Assembly: GCA_051277445.1 (NCBI GenBank)
Contig: JBNMQC010000154.1
Location: 1-5,640 of the forward strand
From: Bermanella sp051277445
GTDB lineage: Bacteria; Pseudomonadota; Gammaproteobacteria; Pseudomonadales; Oceanobacteraceae
Length of the DNA: 5,640 nt
Direction of reading: 5' to 3'
In this document: in pieces, positions 1 through 5,640 of the stretch
Layout of the letters: every line of letters begins with the position of its first letter
Numbering within the stretch: the first letter of the stretch is position 1
Program-made: the position numbers and the translations under genes
Notes under the pieces: generated by a model
What the model was told of the DNA's origin: nothing
What the model saw: the letters and a program-made list of their open reading frames with translations, nothing else
The model's database searches: none

Positions 1-1448
1 CAATCTTCCCGGTACTCGTCATGCTCTGTCTTCTTGCAGGCTTGTTCTATACTGTGCTCACACGTTTCGTTCAAGTGCGTTTATTCTCAGAAATGGTGCG
101 CTTGATAAAATCGAACAAGAGCTCCGACCAAGGCATTTCATCGTTTCAAGCATTAGCCGTGTCGCTTTCAGGCAGAGTCGGGGTCGGTAATATCGCTGGC
201 GTTGCAACCGCAATTGGCATTGGTGGCCCGGGTGCAATATTTTGGATGTGGGTAGTTGCTATTCTTGGTGCAGCAACCGCTTATATTGAAGCGACTCTCG
301 GTCAAATTTACAAAGAGACTGATATTGAAACAGGTGAATACCGTGGTGGACCTGCGTTCTACATTGAAAAAGCAATGGGGCAAAAATGGTATGCATGGAT
401 TTTCGCTATTGCCACCATCATAGCCTGCGGGTTATTGCTGCCAACCGTGCAATCCAATGCTATCGGCGGCGCTATTGCTCAAACTCTTGGAGAGGGCACC
501 ACAATTCAAACATCTATTGGCGCATTAAGTTCCTATAAAATAATTACTGGCTTGGTCATCGTCACCATGCTCGGATTTATTATTTTTGGTGGTGTTAAAC
601 GTATCGCTCACTTCGCGCAAGTCGTGGTTCCCTTTATGGCGCTTGCCTATATCATTACCGCGCTTGCGGTTATTGGCTTAAACATTGACCAACTACCAAG
701 TATTATTGGTTCGATATTCGCCGACGCATTTACCCCAATAGCAGGGCTAGGCGCGGCAATTGGTATCGGTGTCAAACGTGGAGTTTATTCTAACGAAGCT
801 GGCCAAGGTACTGCGCCCCATGCCGCTGCTGCGGCCGAAGTAGATCACCCAGCACAACAGGGCTTAGTTCAGTCTTTTTCGATCTACATCGACACCTTGT
901 TTATCTGTACAGCAACGGCTTTCATGATCTTAATTACAGGGATGTACAACGTAGTTGACGGTGGTGGCGGCTTCATTTTACAGAATATCGCTGCCGGCAT
1001 ATCACATGAAGGCCCGGCCTTTACGCAGATGGCCATCGAAAGCGTTATGCCTGGTTTCGGCAACCCGTTTGTTGCTGTAGCATTGTTTTTCTTTTCGTTT
1101 ACCACCTTACTTGCGTACTACTATATCGCTGAAAGCAACGTTGCCTATATTCGACGTTCAATCAAAATTCCTGGAGCCATTACGATCTTGAAAATAGTCT
1201 TGATCTCAGCCGTATTTTTTGGCGCGGTGATCAAGTCTCAAGTTGTCTGGGACCTCGGTGATATTGGCTTAGGCATTATGGCTTGGGTCAACATTATCGG
1301 CATACTGATCATTTTCTTTATGGGCCGCCCAGCAATGCGTGCGCTCAAGGATTACGAAGCACAAAAAGCCGCAGGCGTTACTAAATACACGTTTGATCCC
1401 ATAAAGCTCGGCATAAAAAATGCTCATTTTTGGGAAAATAAAAAGTAG
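1..1448 (+). CDS. AGCS-family sodium:alanine/glycine symporter, 5' partial
   Basis: This is an inner-membrane secondary transporter that takes up alanine or glycine with Na+ (family role; the substrate of this copy is inferred). The frame is open to the window edge: the codons before the ATG at position 21 already read IFPVLV, a membrane-type segment, so that ATG is internal and the true start lies upstream. Counting from that ATG, family hallmarks are SGRVGVGNIAG (50-60), GGPGAIFWMW (68-77), EYRGGPAFYI (106-115) and KRGVYSNEAGQGTAP (252-266). The tail DPIKLGIKNAHFW (459-471) is also typical of AGCS proteins. Clear hydrophobic segments lie near 1-22, 70-93, 124-145, 174-192, 200-222, 288-308, 346-370, 387-405 and 413-434. 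The visible 475 residues plus a short missing N-terminus fit the usual 450-550. The gene is intact to its TAG and is followed within 13 bases by a terminator, so it ends its transcription unit. Genes of this family are variously named agcS, alsT or dagA; I do not choose among them. Confidence 0.95.
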   Translation, partial: IFPVLVMLCLLAGLFYTVLTRFVQVRLFSEMVRLIKSNKSSDQGISSFQALAVSLSGRVGVGNIAGVATAIGIGGPGAIFWMWVVAILGAATAYIEATLGQIYKETDIETGEYRGGPAFYIEKAMGQKWYAWIFAIATIIACGLLLPTVQSNAIGGAIAQTLGEGTTIQTSIGALSSYKIITGLVIVTMLGFIIFGGVKRIAHFAQVVVPFMALAYIITALAVIGLNIDQLPSIIGSIFADAFTPIAGLGAAIGIGVKRGVYSNEAGQGTAPHAAAAAEVDHPAQQGLVQSFSIYIDTLFICTATAFMILITGMYNVVDGGGGFILQNIAAGISHEGPAFTQMAIESVMPGFGNPFVAVALFFFSFTTLLAYYYIAESNVAYIRRSIKIPGAITILKIVLISAVFFGAVIKSQVVWDLGDIGLGIMAWVNIIGILIIFFMGRPAMRALKDYEAQKAAGVTKYTFDPIKLGIKNAHFWENKK

Positions 1449-1460
1449 AGAGTAATGTAG

Positions 1461-1500
1461 CCGTTGCTTATTAATCATTGATAAGCAACGGTTTAGTTTT
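1461..1500 (+). terminator. Rho-independent terminator of the symporter gene
   Basis: A perfect 11-bp stem, CCGTTGCTTAT (1461-1471) with ATAAGCAACGG (1481-1491), lies 12 bases after the TAG. The 9-nt loop can be closed further by one T.G and two A-T pairs to a TCA triloop. The right arm runs directly into TTTAGTTTT. No matching A-run precedes the left arm, so it should act on the + strand only. It separates the symporter from the exported protein gene. Confidence 0.9.
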
Positions 1501-1815
1501 AATCGCAAAACTAGTAGCTGCAGGTAATAAGCTTACATACTCTGATTTGCCCTCAAGCAAATCACTTAAAGTTTCAAGAATACCCCTTCTCTAGATTGAG
1601 AATAATCCACCTTTTTTAAACGCCAAGGATGCATTCAGAAAGGCGTTTCAAGCGATCAAAATCATTCTGATTATTTAGCTATTTCATAAAGAATATAGGA
1701 GTTAGACGGCTTTCAGCATGCTGCTATCCACACCTCCTTTGCACACCTGAAATACACACTATTTGAAGATCACAGCAAGTAAACATGCCGCCATTACGTT
1801 TCCATTAGATCGAAA

Positions 1816-1829
1816 TAAGGCACGCCTTA
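1816..1829. promoter_or_regulatory. Candidate operator: TAAGGC-AC-GCCTTA inverted repeat
   Basis: Two perfect 6-bp arms, TAAGGC and GCCTTA, are separated by only two bases, 75 bases upstream of the ATG at 1905. The two-base spacer is too tight for a stable RNA hairpin, so a dimeric DNA-binding protein is the more natural reader if the site is functional. It matches no operator that I recognise, and a short palindrome like this can occur by chance. Confidence 0.25.
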
Positions 1830-1890
1830 ACTGTCCATAACCATCATTACACCCGTTTGTGAGAAATTGAGCGTCCCTAATAAACACCAC

Positions 1891-1904
1891 AGGAAACAGT
1901 TTCA
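1891..1904 (+). promoter_or_regulatory. Ribosome binding site for the gene at 1905
   Basis: AGGA (1891-1894) lies 10 bases before the ATG, a slightly long but workable spacing, and supports the start at 1905 over the in-frame ATG at 1929. The site overlaps a small palindrome, GAAAC-A-GTTTC (1893-1903). Its one-base centre allows only a weak RNA stem, so I do not claim a translational switch. Confidence 0.7.
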
Positions 1905-4013
1905 ATGAAATACAAAAAGATACTTACAATGGTATCGCTAGCGCCAGCGGTTTTAATCGCAGGTATGGCGGTATCAACGGCAGGTGAACTGCAAGATGAT
2001 CAGCTTCAAGCCGAGCTACAAGCTGGCGCTTTAAATATCAGCGAATGCATAATACAGCAGGACGTTGGCGGGTCGAACTCAGAAATGCAGCTAATCCCTA
2101 TTAAAGACCCTTGTGATGATGGCGGTGGCGGTGGCGGAGGTGGTGGTCCTTACAGAGCACCGAGCACACCCAGTTCAATAAGTTACGCCCCTTATACAAA
2201 TGGCGAGACTATCTGGGTTAGCTGGGGTCAAAGTGAAGGTTACGGATTCTCAGTTCGCTATCAGTTACTTGAACGCAGAAATTCTGGATCTTGGATCCAA
2301 GTCTATAATGGCTATAGTCGAAGCTACACTCTAAGCAACAAACCAGCTGGTAAATACAGCTACAAGGTACGGGCAACCAACACCGGCTACCAAAGCTCAT
2401 ACCGCACCGGCAGCAGCTCTATTATTAACCCGCGACAAGACGATAATCTGTACACCAATTATTCATCAGCCATGCTAGCTATGGATCAAAAGAACCAGCA
2501 ATTTCGCTCATCTACGCAAGGCGCAAAGACAGTCTTGTCACGGGCAAAAATGGCCGGTCAAGGCAACGTTCGCACTACCACAGATGAAAATCGCTTCTAC
2601 CTTGGAGATGGGTTTGACTTAGTACGTGGAACCTTAAAGGAAACTTGTTTAGATGTTACCAACCCTGGGTTCGTGATTACTAAAACGCCGCCACTTCAAC
2701 CGAGCACATTTGACATAAGTTATGTTAATGACAATCGCCAACTAGCGGAACTTTTAGAGGTGTCTCAATCGGCACAAATTGGCTTCGCTGGTGATGATTT
2801 CAGCTTAGGCCTTTCTGGCGAAAAAGAACGATATGTAAAATCAGTCACAGACGAAAGTCATGTCCGGTTCGTGGTCAAAGTTAACAATCGTCGAGAATTT
2901 TGGAAGCTCAATACCCCTACAGACGCGATTTATCCAGAACTAGTCAGCCAAGTCCTTTCGCCAAACGACAATGAAGCTAAAGCCGATTTCCGTGAACGCT
3001 GTGGTGACAATTTCATCAATAGCGCCAACCTCGGATCAGCCTTGTATTTGGTTTTCACCTTCGACGCGAAAAAGTATAGCTACGAAGAGCGTGAGAGTGC
3101 AAAAGCCGAACTCGGCCTTAAAATCGGAGACCTATTTTCAGCCAACGGTTCGTCTGGGTCTTCTTCATCATTGACGGAAGTACTCAATCGTTTAGAGGTC
3201 AAAATAAATGCCGATCAAGTAGGCGGCCCTATCGGTTTAGCAGCCAGCATTAATCCGACAAATGTGATGCAGAAATACAATCAATTTGTTCAAGATACTA
3301 ATCCTACCAACTGGGCCGCGGTTGATTACAGCACCAATCTATATCAACGACCGACCGTGTACAGCGCGTTCTCGCACGAACAAATATTTTCTAAGTACTC
3401 AGGCAACCAAGGACCTTTAGCGCAAATGAAGCGCTGGTTAGACATAAGCGTGCAACACAAAGAACGCTGCGATCCTTGGGGCGAATACGGTCAAAATAGA
3501 CCAACCCAATGTGGCACCTCAGAAGCAGAAATCAGTATTGCAATGGATTTATGCAGGGAAACACGAGAGTGGGCCGACTGTGTGCACCCGTTTCAATACA
3601 ACACTGGCAACATTACCACCACAACACCAGGCACCTATTTACTAAGCTGGCTTTCAAGTAATGTTCAAAAGCTTAACGAGGCAACTAAATCACAAAGCTA
3701 CAACCACCATGTACATAGAGGTTCAAAGCAGGTAAGTGATTCAACTTGCCTAGCCTCAAGCCTATGCTTTACCAATAAGTTTCGTGGCACTGGCCCAGGC
3801 ATTGGTAAAGGGTTCTCGGTATATACGGCTTACTATGACAATCCCAGAGGCAACGGTCGGACTTATTCGGCCTCGCCCAAGCATTGCGCTCTAACCCGAG
3901 CTTATTTGAAAACAGCCAAACCGCCTTTCGGCGACACTACAGCTGACTGGAATTATAGCGTTGACGTTATTGGCCAATGCCCTTCTACGGAAAACTTTAT
4001 TGTTATTCCATAG
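1905..4013 (+). CDS. Exported FN3 protein with a putative MACPF-like pore-forming domain
   Basis: This is a 702-residue protein of unproven function. Residues 1-26 form a Sec signal peptide: basic KYKK, a hydrophobic core, and likely cleavage after STA. A Cys-containing spacer (C48, C70) leads to nine glycines (73-81). Residues about 86-174 are a fibronectin type III domain: P-x2-P start, W104/W107, the YQLLER strand, and GKYSYKVRATN. Residues about 231-490 look like a divergent MACPF/perforin core. It opens with YLGDGFDLVRG (232-242) and shows alternating strand-forming segments at about 285-335. CGDNFINSANLGS (366-378) keeps the G, F, x6 and G of the MACPF signature [YW]-G-[TS]-H-[FY]-x6-G-G but replaces Y, T, H and the final G. 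A polar, Ser/Gly-rich stretch (389-435) sits where the second membrane hairpin would be. The tail (about 505-702) has eight cysteines, suggesting disulfides. FN3 and export are firm; MACPF is my inference from layout. A non-lytic adhesin or surface protein is the main alternative. The gene stands alone between terminators and ends in tandem TAG-TAA. Confidence 0.85.
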   Translation: MKYKKILTMVSLAPAVLIAGMAVSTAGELQDDQLQAELQAGALNISECIIQQDVGGSNSEMQLIPIKDPCDDGGGGGGGGGPYRAPSTPSSISYAPYTNGETIWVSWGQSEGYGFSVRYQLLERRNSGSWIQVYNGYSRSYTLSNKPAGKYSYKVRATNTGYQSSYRTGSSSIINPRQDDNLYTNYSSAMLAMDQKNQQFRSSTQGAKTVLSRAKMAGQGNVRTTTDENRFYLGDGFDLVRGTLKETCLDVTNPGFVITKTPPLQPSTFDISYVNDNRQLAELLEVSQSAQIGFAGDDFSLGLSGEKERYVKSVTDESHVRFVVKVNNRREFWKLNTPTDAIYPELVSQVLSPNDNEAKADFRERCGDNFINSANLGSALYLVFTFDAKKYSYEERESAKAELGLKIGDLFSANGSSGSSSSLTEVLNRLEVKINADQVGGPIGLAASINPTNVMQKYNQFVQDTNPTNWAAVDYSTNLYQRPTVYSAFSHEQIFSKYSGNQGPLAQMKRWLDISVQHKERCDPWGEYGQNRPTQCGTSEAEISIAMDLCRETREWADCVHPFQYNTGNITTTTPGTYLLSWLSSNVQKLNEATKSQSYNHHVHRGSKQVSDSTCLASSLCFTNKFRGTGPGIGKGFSVYTAYYDNPRGNGRTYSASPKHCALTRAYLKTAKPPFGDTTADWNYSVDVIGQCPSTENFIVIP
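2121..2147 (+). repeat. In-frame GGN repeat encoding a nine-glycine linker
   Basis: Nine consecutive glycine codons (GGC, GGT and GGA mixed) encode residues 73-81 between the mature N-terminus and the FN3 domain. The run is a flexible linker, as is common ahead of FN3 modules in secreted bacterial proteins. Because the unit is a triplet, gain or loss of units would change linker length without breaking the frame. Codon interruptions make slippage less likely than in a pure repeat. Confidence 0.85.
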
Positions 4014-4054
4014 TAAAACTATCGTAAAACCGCAGTAAACCAACTGCTTAATTT

Positions 4055-4123
4055 AAAAGGGTCGGTGCAAGAACTGCTTTGACAGCTTAAACGCCAGTCA
4101 AATCAATTTTCACCGACTCTTTT
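4055..4123 (+). terminator. Large nested hairpin, probable terminator of the exported protein gene
   Basis: AAAAGGGTCGGTG (4055-4067) pairs with CACCGACTCTTTT (4111-4123) over 13 bp, with one G.T wobble. The 43-base interior contains a second stem, TTTGAC (4078-4083) with GTCAAA (4097-4102). The right arm ends in CTCTTTT and the left arm begins with AAAA, so the structure could stop transcription from either side. It starts 42 bases after the stop codon. The loop is unusually long for a simple terminator and the T-run is short, so efficiency is uncertain. Confidence 0.6.
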
Positions 4124-4151
4124 GAAGCTTAGGGGGCATTCTAATACTGTC

Positions 4152-4198
4152 GCTCTAAAAAAAATCTGTCCTAGCCATCCCTGGCAATTATTTAGAGC
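4152..4198. repeat. Nested inverted repeat with A8 tract
   Basis: GCTCTAAA (4152-4159) is exactly complementary to TTTAGAGC (4191-4198). Inside lies GCCA (4174-4177) with TGGC (4182-4185) around a TCCC loop. An A8 run spans 4157-4164. Read on the minus strand, the small hairpin is followed nine bases later by T8, which resembles a weak terminator facing leftward. No minus-strand gene needs one here, so I annotate only the repeat. Confidence 0.45.
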
Positions 4199-4375
4199 AC
4201 TAATCACGCCCTTATCAACAAGATTTAGGCTGTAAGCGCGCCACAACTTTCTAATTAAACCCCGAGTTAAGGTTACTCATGATGCAACTATCCAAGCGTC
4301 TGTAGCAATCGGCTAGTGGTGATCTTAGGACTATGCTAGAGTAAAGATTCAGTCTTTTTTCCCTACGATAAGTTC

Positions 4376-5640
4376 ATGAGCAGTAACGTCATCATCGGTG
4401 CTTGGTACGTCACGCCAGACCAAAACAAACTCTCGCTCAACGCCAAAGACTACGTCATTGAACCTTTAGCCATGGCTGTTTTAGTTTATTTTGCAAAAAA
4501 CCCTAGCAAAGTAATAAGCCTTGAAGAGCTTGTCGACCATGTTTGGAAAGGTCGAGTGGTTGGTGACCATGCTATTTATAGAATTATCAATCAGATTCGA
4601 AAGATATTAGGTGAAGACACCGATGTTTGTTACATAACAACGATTCGTAAAAAAGGTTATCAGCTAAACCCGCAGGTTAAATGGGTAGATTCGGTTGCCC
4701 CAGAAGGTGACAAACATCTTGATCCTCCCAATGTAAGACCGAATAAATCTAGGACATTTTCACCCAAGCCCTGGCTGATTATCGTCGCAGCACCATTAGT
4801 TGCACTAGGAATTTGGTTCGTCGCCAGCTATTTAATTCAATCAATGAATTATGACGCTATAAAAACATTTAATGTTGTTAAACCGTTTAGTGTCTTAATT
4901 GGAAAAGAAAAGGATGCAAGTTATTCACCAAACGGCCAATTCATAAGTTATAGCCACCTGCCGATGTCGGGCCAGCACTTTAAGATTTACATACAGTCGG
5001 TTGACGGCAAATCGCCAAGACAAATAACCACGGAACTCGGCGATGATTTTTCCGCGTCGTGGTCGCCGGACAGTTCCGAGCTGGTTTTTGTAAGGCACGT
5101 TGAGGGCGCATGTAATATTATGCGAATCAGCATTAAGGAAAACAGCACAACCCCGCTAACAGTCGTAGCTTGCAATACCAGCGGCCTTGCCAATGAAGTC
5201 GTCTGGGGGCCTTCTGGAAATATTTACTACACTGACTCATTGTCAGCGGTAGATCCGTATAAGATCTATAAGTACTCTTTAAAGACATCCAAAAAAGAAC
5301 AACTCACCAACCCCGTAAGTGGCAATTCAAAAGGCGACATTCATATCGCCTTGGCCCACAATGGAAGCCAGCTAGCATTTACCAGAGACAAAAATTGGGG
5401 AGCAACTCAGGTAAAGTTATTAGACTTGAAAACCCAACAGGTGACCGACCTGTTTAGTTTGAGCGGCTGGAGAAAGGCGCTTGCGTGGTCATTTGATGAT
5501 CAAAATCTGTACTATATTGATAAAGATGACAATATAAACGCGTATTCGATTAGATACAGTTTTCATAAAAAGGTATTGGAAAACTCAGACACCTTGCATT
5601 CAATCAGCAGTCACAAGACTGAAGATAAATTAGCCATCAT
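4376..5640 (+). CDS. CadC/ToxR-like membrane-bound transcription regulator with TolB-like propeller, 3' partial
   Basis: This is a one-component regulator whose cytoplasmic DNA-binding domain is tied to the inner membrane and to a periplasmic sensor. The 421 codons present are open to the window edge. Residues about 5-98 are an OmpR/PhoB-type winged helix: a VISLEELVDHVWKGR segment (46-60), the recognition-helix region HAIYRIINQIRKILGE (65-80) and the wing ITTIRKKGYQL (87-97). A Pro-rich linker leads to one transmembrane helix (about 132-154). From about residue 165 come PD40/WD40-like propeller blades, with SYSPNGQFISY (182-192), SWSPDSSELVFV (229-239), VWGPSGNIYY (276-285) and AWSFDDQNLYY (370-380). 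The ATG at 4376 is the first start after an in-frame stop at 4337-4339. Its Shine-Dalgarno is poor (only AAG three bases upstream), suggesting low expression. No receiver domain is present, so control is presumably direct sensing. The target and ligand are unknown. The upstream exported-protein gene is a candidate target by proximity only. Confidence 0.9.
   Translation, partial: MSSNVIIGAWYVTPDQNKLSLNAKDYVIEPLAMAVLVYFAKNPSKVISLEELVDHVWKGRVVGDHAIYRIINQIRKILGEDTDVCYITTIRKKGYQLNPQVKWVDSVAPEGDKHLDPPNVRPNKSRTFSPKPWLIIVAAPLVALGIWFVASYLIQSMNYDAIKTFNVVKPFSVLIGKEKDASYSPNGQFISYSHLPMSGQHFKIYIQSVDGKSPRQITTELGDDFSASWSPDSSELVFVRHVEGACNIMRISIKENSTTPLTVVACNTSGLANEVVWGPSGNIYYTDSLSAVDPYKIYKYSLKTSKKEQLTNPVSGNSKGDIHIALAHNGSQLAFTRDKNWGATQVKLLDLKTQQVTDLFSLSGWRKALAWSFDDQNLYYIDKDDNINAYSIRYSFHKKVLENSDTLHSISSHKTEDKLAI

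Larger units (their letters stand above)
1492..1904. other. Intergenic region upstream of the exported protein gene
   Basis: No open frame here has a plausible start, Shine-Dalgarno and protein-like composition. The region is AT-rich with small inverted repeats: AAACGCC/GGCGTTT (1618-1624 and 1642-1648, 17-nt loop), a 10-bp palindrome CAGCATGCTG (1714-1723), and TAAGGC-AC-GCCTTA (1816-1829). The promoter of the gene at 1905 must lie here, given the terminator at 1461-1500. I could not find a -35/-10 pair good enough to annotate; TTGCAC (1739-1744) followed 15 bases later by TATTTG is the nearest and is weak. The length leaves room for a long leader or several regulator sites. Confidence 0.6.
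4014..4375. other. Intergenic region between exported protein and regulator
   Basis: No credible gene is seen here. After the tandem stop come two nested inverted repeats (4055-4123 and 4152-4198), then about 180 bases with no clear structure, which should hold the regulator's promoter. TATGCT (4332-4337) could serve as a -10, but I see no partner -35. In-frame TAG at 4337-4339 bounds the regulator gene's 5' end. Confidence 0.6.

Noticed and set aside
21..23. ATG as the start of the symporter gene
   Set aside because: The same frame is open to the window edge and encodes hydrophobic residues that belong to the first membrane segment, so this ATG is internal.
168..383. Minus-strand open frame inside the symporter gene
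   Set aside because: It lies opposite the most conserved symporter motifs and is a shadow of that gene. The same holds for the frame at 884-1105.
1269..1508. Minus-strand open frame of 79 codons
   Set aside because: It overlaps the end of the symporter and its terminator, has no family resemblance, and is explained by the + strand gene.
1618..1648. AAACGCC/GGCGTTT hairpin as a terminator
   Set aside because: The 7-bp stem has a 17-base loop and no T-run on either strand after the stem, so it is mentioned only as a weak inverted repeat.
1629..1670. Thirteen-codon ORF starting at ATG 1629
   Set aside because: AAGG directly abuts the ATG, too close to work as a ribosome site, and the peptide shows no recognisable feature.
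1858..1875. TGTGA resembling half a CRP site
   Set aside because: The second half-site TCACA is missing at the right spacing, so a CRP site is not supported.
1496..1961. Twelve-base direct repeat GTTTTAATCGCA at 1496-1507 and 1950-1961
   Set aside because: One copy is in a terminator tail and the other in signal-peptide codons. About one such pair is expected by chance in a window this size.
2971..3174. Second + strand frame within the exported protein gene
   Set aside because: It lies wholly inside a well-supported gene, with no Shine-Dalgarno and no protein-like pattern. The minus frame at 2218-2400 was rejected for the same reason.
4279..4305. Eight-codon mini-ORF (MMQLSKRL) with TAAGG six bases upstream
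   Set aside because: It has a good Shine-Dalgarno, but nothing links it to a leader-peptide mechanism, and an ORF this short is expected by chance.
4987..5193. Minus-strand open frame inside the regulator gene
   Set aside because: It lies opposite the propeller blades, which are clearly coding on the + strand.

Overview
The window reads as chromosomal DNA from a Gram-negative, probably marine, gammaproteobacterium. The basis is its moderate base composition, a Na+-coupled AGCS transporter, a secreted Gly-linker/FN3 protein of a style common in that class, and a CadC/ToxR-type membrane regulator with a TolB-like propeller, a fusion frequent in Alteromonadales-like genomes. The lineage is inferred from protein style only. 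All three genes are on the + strand. Both outer genes run off the window edges.

Layout. (1) The window opens inside an AGCS-family sodium:alanine/glycine symporter, with the 5' end missing and the stop at 1446-1448. A clean intrinsic terminator follows at 1461-1500. (2) A 413-base gap (1492-1904) has no convincing gene. It carries a few small inverted repeats and ends in a Shine-Dalgarno for the next gene. (3) The central gene, 1905-4013, encodes a 702-residue exported protein. Its order is signal peptide, nine-glycine linker, fibronectin type III domain, a region that I read as a divergent MACPF (membrane attack complex/perforin) fold, and a Cys-rich tail. It ends in tandem stops and is followed by a large nested hairpin (4055-4123). 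(4) A 362-base gap (4014-4375) holds that hairpin and a second nested inverted repeat with an A8 run. (5) From 4376 to the window end lies the 5' part of a membrane-bound transcription factor: winged helix, one transmembrane helix, then a PD40/TolB-like beta-propeller.

How they fit together. The symporter is separated from the rest by its terminator and looks like an unrelated housekeeping gene. The exported protein is its own transcription unit. The regulator lies downstream on the same strand, also behind a terminator-like hairpin. It could control the exported protein, as ToxR-like regulators often act on nearby genes, but nothing in the sequence proves this. The item most worth pursuing is the putative bacterial MACPF-like pore-former and its possible control by the adjacent one-component sensor.
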